Assembly (NCBI RefSeq): GCF_963576545.1
Contig: NW_026870459.1
Location: 1-64,000, forward strand
From: Limanda limanda
Lineage: Eukaryota > Chordata > Actinopteri > Pleuronectiformes > Pleuronectidae
Length of the DNA: 64,000 nucleotides
Direction: 5' to 3'
The notes under the pieces were generated by a model. The model did not search any database. It worked only from the letters and a program-made list of their open reading frames with translations, and was not told the DNA's origin. Positions 9,140-22,756 of the stretch are shown piece after piece; the stretch's first letter is position 1, and every line of letters begins with the position of its first letter. The translations under genes and the position numbers were made by a program.

Positions 9140-12100
9140 CTAAATGGGGTAGCGCGCATCGATCGGTACCATCCTTGAGCTTCTCCGACTTTCGGAAGGG
9201 TTAGGGTTAGGGTTAGGGATGAAAGCACATAGGAGAAAGAGATATTCTTGAATAACTTTTTTTGTGAAGGTCGGAGAGACTTGCAAGTAGGCTCTACCCC
9301 CACTAAATAGGGTAGCGCGCATCGATCGGTACCATCTTTGAGCTTCTCCGACTTTCGGAAGGGTTAGGGTTAGGGTTAGGGATGAAAGCACATAGGAGAA
9401 AGAGATATTCTTGAATAACTTTTTTTGTGAAGGTCGGAGAGACTTGGAAAGTGGTTGCATCTGGACTAATTTGGGTCCTGCGGATCGATTGGTACCATCC
9501 CCGAGCTTGTACGACCTTCGGAAGAGGTCGACCGACGAAATTCCCCCAAATCTGAGGAGATATTCTTGAATAACTTTTTTTGTGAAGGTCGGAGAGACTT
9601 GCAAGTAGGCTCTACCCCCACTAAATGGGGTAGCGCACATCGATCGGTACCATCCTTGAGCTTCTCCGACTTTCGGAAGGGTTAGGGTTAGGGTTAGGGA
9701 TGAAAGCACATAGGAGAAAGAGATATTCTTGAATAACTTTTTTTGTGAAGGTCGGAGAGACTTGCAAGTAGGCTCTACCCCCACTAAATGGGGTAGCGCG
9801 CATCGATCGGTACCATCCTTGAGCTTCTCCGACTTTCGGAAGGGTTAGGGTTAGGGTTAGGGATGAAAGCACATAGGAGAAAGAGATATTCTTGAATAAC
9901 TTTTTTTGTGAAGGTCGGAAAGACTTGCAAGTAGGCTCTACCCCCACTAAATAGGGTAGCGCGCATCGATCGGTACCATCCTTGAGCTTCTCCGACTTTC
10001 GGAAGGGTTAGGGTTAGGGTTAGGGATGAAAGCACATAGGAGAAAGAGATATTCTTGAATAACTTTTTTTGTGAAGGTCGGAGAGACTTGGAAAGTGGTT
10101 GCATCTGGACTAATTTGGGTCCTGCGGATCGATTGGTACCATCCCCGAGCTTGTACGACCTTCGGAAGAGGTCGACCGACGAAATTCCCCCAAATCTGAG
10201 GAGATATTCTTGAATAACTTTTTTTGTGAAGGTCGGAGAGACTTGCAAGTAGGCTCTACCCCCACTAAATGGGGTAGCGCACATCGATCGGTACCATCCT
10301 TGAGCTTCTCCGACTTTCGGAAGGGTTAGGGTTAGGGTTAGGGATGAAAGCACATAGGAGAAAGAGATATTCTTGAATAACTTTTTTTGTGAAGGTCGGA
10401 GAGACTTGCAAGTAGGCTCTACCCCCACTAAATGGGGTAGCGCGCATCGATCGGTACCATCCTTGAGCTTCTCCGACTTTTGGAAGGGTTAGGGTTAGGG
10501 TTAGGGATGAAAGCACATAGGAGAAAGAGATATTCTTGAATAACTTTTTTTGTGAAGGTCGGAGAGACTTGCAAGTAGGCTCTACCCCCACTAAATGGGG
10601 TAGCGCGCATCGATCGGTACCATCCTTGAGCTTTTCCGACTTTCGGAAGGGTTAGGGTTAGGGTTAGGGATGAAAGCACATAGGAGAAAGAGATATTCTT
10701 GAATAACTTTTTTTGTGAAGGTCGGAGAGACTTGCAAGTAGGCTCTACCCCCACTAAATGGGGTAGCGCGCATCGATCGGTACCATCCTTGAGCTTCTCC
10801 GACTTTCGGAAGGGTTAGGGTTAGGGTTAGGGATGAAAGCACATAGGAGAAAGAGATATTCTTGAATAACTTTTTTTGTGAAGGTCGGAGAGACTTGCAA
10901 GTAGGCTCTACCCCCACTAAATGGGGTAGCGCGCATCGATCGGTACCATCCTTGAGCTTCTCCGACTTTCGGAAGGGTTAGGGTTAGGGTTAGGGATGAA
11001 AGCACATAGGAGAAAGAGATATTCTTGAATAACTTTTTTTGTGAAGGTCGGAGAGACTTGGAAAGTGGTTGCATCTGGACTAATTTGGGTCCTGCGGATC
11101 GATTGGTACCATCCCCGAGCTTGTACGACCTTCGGAAGAGGTCGACCGACGAAATTCCCCCAAATCTGAGGAGATATTCTTGAATAACTTTTTTTGTGAA
11201 GGTCGGAGAGACTTGCAAGTAGGCTCTACCCCCACTAAATGGGGTAGCGCACATCGATCGGTACCATCCTTGAGCTTCTCCGACTTTCGGAAGGGTTAGG
11301 GTTAGGGTTAGGGATGAAAGCACATAGGAGAAAGAGATATTCTTGAATAACTTTTTTTGTGAAGGTCGGAGAGACTTGCAAGTAGGCTCTACCCCCACTA
11401 AATGGGGTAGCGCGCATCGATCGGTACCATCCTTGAGCTTCTCCGACTTTTGGAAGGGTTAGGGTTAGGGTTAGGGATGAAAGCACATAGGAGAAAGAGA
11501 TATTCTTGAATAACTTTTTTTGTGAAGGTCGGAGAGACTTGGAAAGTGGTTGCATCTGGACTAATTTGGGTCCTGCGGATCGATTGGTACCATCCCCGAG
11601 CTTGTACGACCTTCGGAAGAGGTCGACCGACGAAATTCCCCCAAATCTGAGGAGATATTCTTGAATAACTTTTTTTGTGAAGGTCGGAGAGACTTGCAAG
11701 TAGGCTCTACCCCCACTAAATGGGGTTGCGCGCATCGATCGGTACCATCCTTGAGCTTCTCCGACTTTCGGAAGGGTTAGGGTTAGGGATGAAAGCACAT
11801 AGGAGAAAGAGATATTCTTGAATAACTTTTTTTGTGAAGGTCGGAGAGACTTGCAAGTAGGCTCTACCCCCACTAAATGGGGTAGCGCGCATCGATCGGT
11901 ACCATCCTTGAGCTTCTCCGACTTTCGGAAGGGTTAGGGTTAGGGTTAGGGATGAAAGCACATAGGAGAAAGAGATATTCTTGAATAACTTTTTTTGTGA
12001 AGGTCGGAGAGACTTGGAAAGTGGTTGCATCTGGACTAATTTGGGTCCTGCGGATCGATTGGTACCATCCCCGAGCTTGTACGACCTTCGGAAGAGGTCG

Positions 12101-12353
12101 ACCGACGAAATTCCCCCAAATCTGAGGAGATATTCTTGAATAACTTTTTTTGTGAAGGTCGGAGAGACTTGCAAGTAGGCTCTACCCCCACTAAATGGGG
12201 TAGCGCGCATCGATCGGTACCATCCTTGAGCTTCTCCGACTTTCGGAAGGGTTAGGGTTAGGGTTAGGGATGAAAGCACATAGGAGAAAGAGATATTCTT
12301 GAATAACTTTTTTTGTGAATGTCGGAAAGACTTGCAAGTAGGCTCTACCCCCA
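9140..12353 (+). repeat. Variant higher-order segment, marker-led
   Basis: Led by CCATCTTTGAG at 9337. B near 9444, 10088, 11058, 11538 and 12013; the last three are spaced about 480 bp apart. It begins like the 2.4-kb unit and then departs, gaining AAB triplets. A monomer near 12.3 kb carries the double variant GAATGTCGGAAAG, seen again only near 33.63 kb in my reading, so the two places share ancestry. Confidence 0.75.
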
Positions 12354-14605
12354 CTAAATGGGGTAGCGCGCATCGATCGGTACCATCCTTGAGCTTCTCC
12401 GACTTTCGGAAGGGTTAGGGTTAGGGTTAGGGATGAAAGCACATAGGAGAAAGAGATATTCTTGAATAACTTTTTTTGTGAAGGTCGGAGAGACTTGCAA
12501 GTAGGCTCTACCCCCACTAAATAGGGTAGCGCGCATCGATCGGTACCATCTTTGAGCTTCTCCGACTTTCGGAAGGGTTAGGGTTAGGGTTAGGGATGAA
12601 AGCACATAGGAGAAAGAGATATTCTTGAATAACTTTTTTTGTGAAGGTCGGAGAGACTTGGAAAGTGGTTGCATCTGGACTAATTTGGGTCCTGCGGATC
12701 GATTGGTACCATCCCCGAGCTTGTACGACCTTCGGAAGAGGTCGACCGACGAAATTCCCCCAAATCTGAGGAGATATTCTTGAATAACTTTTTTTGTGAA
12801 GGTCGGAGAGACTTGCAAGTAGGCTCTACCCCCACTAAATGGGGTAGCGCACATCGATCGGTACCATCCTTGAGCTTCTCCGACTTTCGGAAGGGTTAGG
12901 GTTAGGGTTAGGGATGAAAGCACATAGGAGAAAGAGATATTCTTGAATAACTTTTTTTGTGAAGGTCGGAGAGACTTGCAAGTAGGCTCTACCCCCACTA
13001 AATGGGGTAGCGCGCATCGATCGGTACCATCCTTGAGCTTCTCCGACTTTCGGAAGGGTTAGGGTTAGGGATGAAAGCACATAGGAGAAAGAGATATTCT
13101 TGAATAACTTTTTTTGTGAAGGTCGGAAAGACTTGCAAGTAGGCTCTACCCCCACTAAATAGGGTAGCGCGCATCGATCGGTACCATCCTTGAGCTTCTC
13201 CGACTTTCGGAAGGGTTAGGGTTAGGGTTAGGGATGAAAGCACATAGGAGAAAGAGATATTCTTGAATAACTTTTTTTGTGAAGGTCGGAGAGACTTGGA
13301 AAGTGGTTGCATCTGGACTAATTTGGGTCCTGCGGATCGATTGGTACCATCCCCGAGCTTGTACGACCTTCGGAAGAGGTCGACCGACGAAATTCCCCCA
13401 AATCTGAGGAGATATTCTTGAATAACTTTTTTTGTGAAGGTCGGAGAGACTTGCAAGTAGGCTCTACCCCCACTAAATGGGGTAGCGCACATCGATCGGT
13501 ACCATCCTTGAGCTTCTCCGACTTTCGGAAGGGTTAGGGTTAGGGTTAGGGATGAAAGCACATAGGAGAAAGAGATATTCTTGAATAACTTTTTTTGTGA
13601 AGGTCGGAGAGACTTGCAAGTAGGCTCTACCCCCACTAAATGGGGTAGCGCGCATCGATCGGTACCATCCTTGAGCTTCTCCGACTTTTGGAAGGGTTAG
13701 GGTTAGGGTTAGGGATGAAAGCACATAGGAGAAAGAGATATTCTTGAATAACTTTTTTTGTGAAGGTCGGAGAGACTTGCAAGTAGGCTCTACCCCCACT
13801 AAATGGGGTAGCGCGCATCGATCGGTACCATCCTTGAGCTTCTCCGACTTTCGGAAGGGTTAGGGTTAGGGTTAGGGATGAAAGCACATAGGAGAAAGAG
13901 ATATTCTTGAATAACTTTTTTTGTGAAGGTCGGAGAGACTTGCAAGTAGGCTCTACCCCCACTAAATGGGGTAGCGCGCATCGATCGGTACCATCCTTGA
14001 GCTTCTCCGACTTTCGGAAGGGTTAGGGTTAGGGTTAGGGATGAAAGCACATAGGAGAAAGAGATATTCTTGAATAACTTTTTTGGTGAAGGTCGGAGAG
14101 ACTTGCAAGTAGGCTCTACCCCCACTAAATGGGGTAGCGCGCATCGATCGGTACCATCCTTGAGCTTCTCCGACTTTCGGAAGGGTTAGGGTTAGGGTTA
14201 GGGATGAAAGCACATAGGAGAAAGAGATATTCTTGAATAACTTTTTTTGTGAAGGTCGGAGAGACTTGGAAAGTGGTTGCATCTGGACTAATTTGGGTCC
14301 TGCGGATCGATTGGTACCATCCCCGAGCTTGTACGACCTTCGGAAGAGGTCGACCGACGAAATTCCCCCAAATCTGAGGAGATATTCTTGAATAACTTTT
14401 TTTGTGAAGGTCGGAGAGACTTGCAAGTAGGCTCTACCCCCACTAAATGGGGTAGCGCGCATCGATCGGTACCATCCTTGAGCTTCTCCGACTTTCGGAA
14501 GGGTTAGGGTTAGGGTTAGGGATGAAAGCACATAGGAGAAAGAGATATTCTTGAATAACTTTTTTTGTGAAGGTCGGAGAGACTTGCAAGTAGGCTCTAC
14601 CCCCA
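12354..14605 (+). repeat. Higher-order repeat, 2.25-kb form (start of the long superunit)
   Basis: Marker at 12551, B near 12658, 13296 and 14266. It matches 6725 onwards at 5,629 bp displacement and 33,664 onwards at about 21.3 kb. Relative to the 2,415-bp copy it lacks one A monomer (163 bp), which accounts for the length difference exactly. Confidence 0.85.
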
Positions 14606-17600
14606 CTAAATGGGGTAGCGCGCATCGATCGGTACCATCCTTGAGCTTCTCCGACTTTCGGAAGGGTTAGGGTTAGGGTTAGGGATGAAAGCACATAGGA
14701 GAAAGAGATATTCTTGAATAACTTTTTTTGTGAAGGTCGGAGAGACTTGCAAGTAGGCTCTACCCCCACTAAATAGGGTAGCGCGCATCGATCGGTACCA
14801 TCTTTGAGCTTCTCCGACTTTCGGAAGGGTTAGGGTTAGGGTTAGGGATGAAAGCACATAGGAGAAAGAGATATTCTTGAATAACTTTTTTTGTGAAGGT
14901 CGGAGAGACTTGGAAAGTGGTTGCATCTGGACTAATTTGGGTCCTGCGGATCGATTGGTACCATCCCCGAGCTTGTACGACCTTCGGAAGAGGTCGACCG
15001 ACGAAATTCCCCCAAATCTGAGGAGATATTCTTGAATAACTTTTTTTGTGAAGGTCGGAGAGACTTGCAAGTAGGCTCTACCCCCACTAAATGGGGTAGC
15101 GCACATCGATCGGTACCATCCTTGAGCTTCTCCGACTTTCGGAAGGGTTAGGGTTAGGGTTAGGGATGAAAGCACATAGGAGAAAGAGATATTCTTGAAT
15201 AACTTTTTTTGTGAAGGTCGGAGAGACTTGCAAGTAGGCTCTACCCCCACTAAATAGGGTAGCGCGCATCGATCGGTACCATCCTTGAGCTTCTCCGACT
15301 TTCGGAAGGGTTAGGGTTAGGGTTAGGGATGAAAGCACATAGGAGAAAGAGATATTCTTGAATAACTTTTTTTGTGAAGGTCGGAGAGACTTGGAAAGTG
15401 GTTGCATCTGGACTAATTTGGGTCCTGCGGATCGATTGGTACCATCCCCGAGCTTGTACGACCTTCGGAAGAGGTCGACCGACGAAATTCCCCCAAATCT
15501 GAGGAGATATTCTTGAATAACTTTTTTTGTGAAGGTCGGAGAGACTTGCAAGTAGGCTCTACCCCCACTAAATGGGGTAGCGCACATCGATCGGTACCAT
15601 CCTTGAGCTTCTCCGACTTTCGGAAGGGTTAGGGTTAGGGTTAGGGATGAAAGCACATAGGAGAAAGAGATATTCTTGAATAACTTTTTTTGTGAAGGTC
15701 GGAGAGACTTGCAAGTAGGCTCTACCCCCACTAAATGGGGTAGCGCGCATCGATCGGTACCATCCTTGAGCTTCTCCGACTTTTGGAAGGGTTAGGGTTA
15801 GGGTTAGGGATGAAAGCACATAGGAGAAAGAGATATTCTTGAATAACTTTTTTTGTGAAGGTCGGAGAGACTTGCAAGTAGGCTCTACCCCCACTAAATG
15901 GGGTAGCGCGCATCGATCGGTACCATCCTTGAGCTTCTCCGACTTTCGGAAGGGTTAGGGTTAGGGTTAGGGATGAAAGCACATAGGAGAAAGAGATATT
16001 CTTGAATAACTTTTTTTGTGAAGGTCGGAGAGACTTGCAAGTAGGCTCTACCCCCACTAAATGGGGTAGCGCGCATCGATCGGTACCATCCTTGAGCTTC
16101 TCCGACTTTCGGAAGGGTTAGGGTTAGGGTTAGGGATGAAAGCACATAGGAGAAAGAGATATTCTTGAATAACTTTTTTTGTGAAGGTCGGAGAGACTTG
16201 CAAGTAGGCTCTACCCCCACTAAATGGGGTAGCGCGCATCGATCGGTACCATCCTTGAGCTTCTCCGACTTTCGGAAGGGTTAGGGTTAGGGATGAAAGC
16301 ACATAGGAGAAAGAGATATTCTTGAATAACTTTTTTTGTGAAGGTCGGAGAGACTTGGAAAGTGGTTGCATCTGGACTAATTTGGGTCCTGCGGATCGAT
16401 TGGTACCATCCCCGAGCTTGTACGACCTTCGGAAGAGGTCGACCGACGAAATTCCCCCAAATCTGAGGAGATATTCTTGAATAACTTTTTTTGTGAAGGT
16501 CGGAGAGACTTGCAAGTAGGCTCTACCCCCACTAAATGGGGTAGCGCACATCGATCGGTACCATCCTTGAGCTTCTCCGACTTTCGGAAGGGTTAGGGTT
16601 AGGGTTAGGGATGAAAGCACATAGGAGAAAGAGATATTCTTGAATAACTTTTTTTGTGAAGGTCGGAGAGACTTGCAAGTAGGCTCTACCCCCACTAAAT
16701 GGGGTAGCGCGCATCGATCGGTACCATCCTTGAGCTTCTCCGACTTTTGGAAGGGTTAGGGTTAGGGTTAGGGATGAAAGCACATAGGAGAAAGAGATAT
16801 TCTTGAATAACTTTTTTTGTGAAGGTCGGAGAGACTTGGAAAGTGGTTGCATCTGGACTAATTTGGGTCCTGCGGATCGATTGGTACCATCCCCGAGCTT
16901 GTACGACCTTCGGAAGAGGTCGACCGACGAAATTCCCCCAAATCTGAGGAGATATTCTTGAATAACTTTTTTTGTGAAGGTCGGAGAGACTTGCAAGTAG
17001 GCTCTACCCCCACTAAATGGGGTTGCGCGCATCGATCGGTACCATCCTTGAGCTTCTCCGACTTTCGGAAGGGTTAGGGTTAGGGATGAAAGCACATAGG
17101 AGAAAGAGATATTCTTGAATAACTTTTTTTGTGAAGGTCGGAGAGACTTGCAAGTAGGCTCTACCCCCACTAAATGGGGTAGCGCGCATCGATCGGTACC
17201 ATCCTTGAGCTTCTCCGACTTTCGGAAGGGTTAGGGTTAGGGATGAAAGCACATAGGAGAAAGAGATATTCTTGAATAACTTTTTTTGTGAAGGTCGGAG
17301 AGACTTGGAAAGTGGTTGCATCTGGACTAATTTGGGTCCTGCGGATCGATTGGTACCATCCCCGAGCTTGTACGACCTTCGGAAGAGGTCGACCGACGAA
17401 ATTCCCCCAAATCTGAGGAGATATTCTTGAATAACTTTTTTTGTGAAGGTCGGAGAGACTTGCAAGTAGGCTCTACCCCCACTAAATGGGGTTGCGCGCA
17501 TCGATCGGTACCATCCTTGAGCTTCTCCGACTTTCGGAAGGGTTAGGGTTAGGGATGAAAGCACATAGGAGAAAGAGATATTCTTGAATAACTTTTTTTG

Positions 17601-19556
17601 TGAAGGTCGGAGAGACTTGCAAGTAGGCTCTACCCCCACTAAATGGGGTAGCGCGCATCGATCGGTACCATCCTTGAGCTTCTCCGACTTTCGGAAGGGT
17701 TAGGGTTAGGGTTAGGGATGAAAGCACATAGGAGAAAGAGATATTCTTGAATAACTTTTTTTGTGAAGGTCGGAGAGACTTGGAAAGTGGTTGCATCTGG
17801 ACTAATTTGGGTCCTGCGGATCGATTGGTACCATCCCCGAGCTTGTACGACCTTCGGAAGAGGTCGACCGACGAAATTCCCCCAAATCTGAGGAGATATT
17901 CTTGAATAACTTTTTTTGTGAAGGTCGGAGAGACTTGCAAGTAGGCTCTACCCCCACTAAATGGGGTTGCGCGCATCGATCGGTACCATCCTTGAGCTTC
18001 TCCGACTTTCGGAAGGGTTAGGGTTAGGGTTAGGGATGAAAGCACATAGGAGAAAGAGATATTCTTGAATAACTTTTTTTGTGAAGGTCGGAGAGACTTG
18101 CAAGTAGGCTCTACCCCCACTAAATGGGGTAGCGCGCATCGATCGGTACCATCCTTGAGCTTCTCCGACTTTCGGAAGGGTTAGGGTTAGGGTTAGGGAT
18201 GAAAGCACATAGGAGAAAGAGATATTCTTGAATAACTTTTTTTGTGAAGGTCGGAGAGACTTGCAAGTAGGCTCTACCCCCACTAAATGGGGTAGCACGC
18301 ATCGATCGGTACCATCCTTGAGCTTCTCCGACTTTCGGAAGGGTTAGGGTTAGGGATGAAAGCACATAGGAGAAAGAGATATTCTTGAATAACTTTTTTT
18401 GTGAAGGTCGGAGAGACTTGGAAAGTGGTTGCATCTGGACTAATTTGGGTCCTGCGGATCGATTGGTACCATCCCCGAGCTTGTACGACCTTCGGAAGAG
18501 GTCGACCGACGAAATTCCCCCAAATCTGAGGAGATATTCTTGAATAACTTTTTTTGTGAAGGTCGGAGAGACTTGCAAGTAGGCTCTACCCCCACTAAAT
18601 GGGGTAGCGCACATCGATCGGTACCATCCTTGAGCTTCTCCGACTTTTGGAAGGGTTAGGGTTAGGGTTAGGGATGAAAGCACATAGGAGAAAGAGATAT
18701 TCTTGAATAACTTTTTTTGTGAAGGTCGGAGAGACTTGCAAGTAGGCTCTACCCCCACTAAATGGGGTAGCGCGCATCGATCGGTACCATCCTTGAGCTT
18801 CTCCGACTTTCGGAAGGGTTAGGGTTAGGGTTAGGGATGAAAGCACATAGGAGAAAGAGATATTCTTGAATAACTTTTTTTGTGAAGGTCGGAGAGACTT
18901 GGAAAGTGGTTGCATCTGGACTAATTTGGGTCCTGCGGATCGATTGGTACCATCCCCGAGCTTGTACGACCTTCGGAAGAGGTCGACCGACGAAATTCCC
19001 CCAAATCTGAGGAGATATTCTTGAATAACTTTTTTTGTGAAGGTCGGAGAGACTTGCAAGTAGGCTCTACCCCCACTAAATGGGGTTGCGCGCATCGATC
19101 GGTACCATCCTTGAGCTTCTCCGACTTTCGGAAGGGTTAGGGTTAGGGTTAGGGATGAAAGCACATAGGAGAAAGAGATATTCTTGAATAACTTTTTTTG
19201 TGAAGGTCGGAGAGACTTGCAAGTAGGCTCTACCCCCACTAAATGGGGTAGCGCGCATCGATCGGTACCATCCTTGAGCTTCTCCGACTTTCGGAAGGGT
19301 TAGGGTTAGGGTTAGGGATGAAAGCACATAGGAGAAAGAGATATTCTTGAATAACTTTTTTTGTGAAGGTCGGAGAGACTTGGAAAGTGGTTGCATCTGG
19401 ACTAATTTGGGTCCTGCAGATCGATTGGTACCATCCCCGAGCTTGTACGACCTTCGGAAGAGGTCGACCGACGAAATTCCCCCAAATCTGAGGAGATATT
19501 CTTGAATAACTTTTTTTGTGAAGGTCGGAGAGACTTGCAAGTAGGCTCTACCCCCA
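14606..19556 (+). repeat. Middle of the long superunit, shifting to AAB order
   Basis: Led by the marker at 14803. B near 14910, 15391, 16355, 16836, 17305, 17780, 18418, 18899 and 19380, so spacing settles mostly near 470-481 bp (A-A-B) from about 16.4 kb. The first part, to about 16.7 kb, matches 35,910-38,000 (+21,304), 43,449-45,540 (+28,843) and 54,641-56,730 (+40,035). The part from about 17.0 kb matches 47,941 onwards (+30,928) and 57,686 onwards (+40,673). GGGGTTG hairpin variants become frequent here, from 11727 rightwards. Confidence 0.82.
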
Positions 19557-21156
19557 CTAAATGGGGTTGCGCGCATCGATCGGTACCATCCTTGAGCTTC
19601 TCCGACTTTCGGAAGGGTTAGGGTTAGGGTTAGGGATGAAAGCACATAGGAGAAAGAGATATTCTTGAATAACTTTTTTTGTGAAGGTCGGAGAGACTTG
19701 CAAGTAGGCTCTACCCCCACTAAATGGGGTAGCGCACATCGATCGGTACCATCCTTGAGCTTCTCCGACTTTCGGAAGGGTTAGGGTTAGGGTTAGGGAT
19801 GAAAGCACATAGGAGAAAGAGATATTCTTGAATAACTTTTTTTGTGAAGGTCGGAGAGACTTGCAAGTAGGCTCTACCCCCACTAAATGGGGTAGCACGC
19901 ATCGATCGGTACCATCCTTGAGCTTCTCCGACTTTCGGAAGGGTTAGGGTTAGGGATGAAAGCACATAGGAGAAAGAGATATTCTTGAATAACTTTTTTT
20001 GTGAAGGTCGGAGAGACTTGGAAAGTGGTTGCATCTGGACTAATTTGGGTCCTGCGGATCGATTGGTACCATCCCCGAGCTTGTACGACCTTCGGAAGAG
20101 GTCGACCGACGAAATTCCCCCAAATCTGAGGAGATATTCTTGAATAACTTTTTTTGTGAAGGTCGGAGAGACTTGCAAGTAGGCTCTACCCCCACTAAAT
20201 GGGGTAGCGCACATCGATCGGTACCATCCTTGAGCTTCTCCGACTTTTGGAAGGGTTAGGGTTAGGGTTAGGGATGAAAGCACATAGGAGAAAGAGATAT
20301 TCTTGAATAACTTTTTTTGTGAAGGTCGGAGAGACTTGCAAGTAGGCTCTACCCCCACTAAATGGGGTAGCGCGCATCGATCGGTACCATCCTTGAGCTT
20401 CTCCGACTTTCGGAAGGGTTAGGGTTAGGGTTAGGGATGAAAGCACATAGGAGAAAGAGATATTCTTGAATAACTTTTTTTGTGAAGGTCGGAGAGACTT
20501 GGAAAGTGGTTGCATCTGGACTAATTTGGGTCCTGCGGATCGATTGGTACCATCCCCGAGCTTGTACGACCTTCGGAAGAGGTCGACCGTCGAAATTCCC
20601 CCAAATCTGAGGAGATATTCTTGAATAACTTTTTTTGTGAAGGTCGGAGAGACTTGCAAGTAGGCTCTACCCCCACTAAATGGGGTTGCGCGCATCGATC
20701 GGTACCATCCTTGAGCTTCTCCGACTTTCGGAAGGGTTAGGGTTAGGGTTAGGGATGAAAGCACATAGGAGAAAGAGATATTCTTGAATAACTTTTTTTG
20801 TGAAGGTCGGAGAGACTTGCAAGTAGGCTCTACCCCCACTAAATGGGGTAGCGCGCATCGATCGGTACCATCCTTGAGCTTCTCCGACTTTCGGAAGGGT
20901 TAGGGTTAGGGTTAGGGATGAAAGCACATAGGAGAAAGAGATATTCTTGAATAACTTTTTTTGTGAAGGTCGGAGAGACTTGGAAAGTGGTTGCATCTGG
21001 ACTAATTTGGGTCCTGCAGATCGATTGGTACCATCCCCGAGCTTGTACGACCTTCGGAAGAGGTCGACCGACGAAATTCCCCCAAATCTGAGGAGATATT
21101 CTTGAATAACTTTTTTTGTGAAGGTCGGAGAGACTTGCAAGTAGGCTCTACCCCCA
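19557..21156 (+). repeat. 1,600-bp higher-order repeat, copy 1 (10 monomers)
   Basis: Ten monomers, A-A-A'-B, A-A-B, A-A-B, with lengths that sum to 1,600 bp. B near 20018, 20499 and 20980. Markers CCGTCG (near 20588) and CTGCAG (21018) recur exactly 1,600 bp on, in the next copy. The corresponding stretch in the two right-hand superrepeats (50,485 and 60,230 onwards) is present once, not twice. Confidence 0.88.
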
Positions 21157-22756
21157 CTAAATGGGGTTGCGCGCATCGATCGGTACCATCCTTGAGCTTC
21201 TCCGACTTTCGGAAGGGTTAGGGTTAGGGTTAGGGATGAAAGCACATAGGAGAAAGAGATATTCTTGAATAACTTTTTTTGTGAAGGTCGGAGAGACTTG
21301 CAAGTAGGCTCTACCCCCACTAAATGGGGTAGCGCACATCGATCGGTACCATCCTTGAGCTTCTCCGACTTTCGGAAGGGTTAGGGTTAGGGTTAGGGAT
21401 GAAAGCACATAGGAGAAAGAGATATTCTTGAATAACTTTTTTTGTGAAGGTCGGAGAGACTTGCAAGTAGGCTCTACCCCCACTAAATGGGGTAGCACGC
21501 ATCGATCGGTACCATCCTTGAGCTTCTCCGACTTTCGGAAGGGTTAGGGTTAGGGATGAAAGCACATAGGAGAAAGAGATATTCTTGAATAACTTTTTTT
21601 GTGAAGGTCGGAGAGACTTGGAAAGTGGTTGCATCTGGACTAATTTGGGTCCTGCGGATCGATTGGTACCATCCCCGAGCTTGTACGACCTTCGGAAGAG
21701 GTCGACCGACGAAATTCCCCCAAATCTGAGGAGATATTCTTGAATAACTTTTTTTGTGAAGGTCGGAGAGACTTGCAAGTAGGCTCTACCCCCACTAAAT
21801 GGGGTAGCGCACATCGATCGGTACCATCCTTGAGCTTCTCCGACTTTTGGAAGGGTTAGGGTTAGGGTTAGGGATGAAAGCACATAGGAGAAAGAGATAT
21901 TCTTGAATAACTTTTTTTGTGAAGGTCGGAGAGACTTGCAAGTAGGCTCTACCCCCACTAAATGGGGTAGCGCGCATCGATCGGTACCATCCTTGAGCTT
22001 CTCCGACTTTCGGAAGGGTTAGGGTTAGGGTTAGGGATGAAAGCACATAGGAGAAAGAGATATTCTTGAATAACTTTTTTTGTGAAGGTCGGAGAGACTT
22101 GGAAAGTGGTTGCATCTGGACTAATTTGGGTCCTGCGGATCGATTGGTACCATCCCCGAGCTTGTACGACCTTCGGAAGAGGTCGACCGTCGAAATTCCC
22201 CCAAATCTGAGGAGATATTCTTGAATAACTTTTTTTGTGAAGGTCGGAGAGACTTGCAAGTAGGCTCTACCCCCACTAAATGGGGTTGCGCGCATCGATC
22301 GGTACCATCCTTGAGCTTCTCCGACTTTCGGAAGGGTTAGGGTTAGGGTTAGGGATGAAAGCACATAGGAGAAAGAGATATTCTTGAATAACTTTTTTTG
22401 TGAAGGTCGGAGAGACTTGCAAGTAGGCTCTACCCCCACTAAATGGGGTAGCGCGCATCGATCGGTACCATCCTTGAGCTTCTCCGACTTTCGGAAGGGT
22501 TAGGGTTAGGGTTAGGGATGAAAGCACATAGGAGAAAGAGATATTCTTGAATAACTTTTTTTGTGAAGGTCGGAGAGACTTGGAAAGTGGTTGCATCTGG
22601 ACTAATTTGGGTCCTGCAGATCGATTGGTACCATCCCCGAGCTTGTACGACCTTCGGAAGAGGTCGACCGACGAAATTCCCCCAAATCTGAGGAGATATT
22701 CTTGAATAACTTTTTTTGTGAAGGTCGGAGAGACTTGCAAGTAGGCTCTACCCCCA
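21157..22756 (+). repeat. 1,600-bp higher-order repeat, copy 2
   Basis: Tandem copy of 19557-21156 with the same monomer order and markers (CCGTCG near 22188, CTGCAG at 22618). B near 21618, 22099 and 22580. I saw no difference from copy 1 when reading marker by marker, which points to a very recent duplication. Confidence 0.88.
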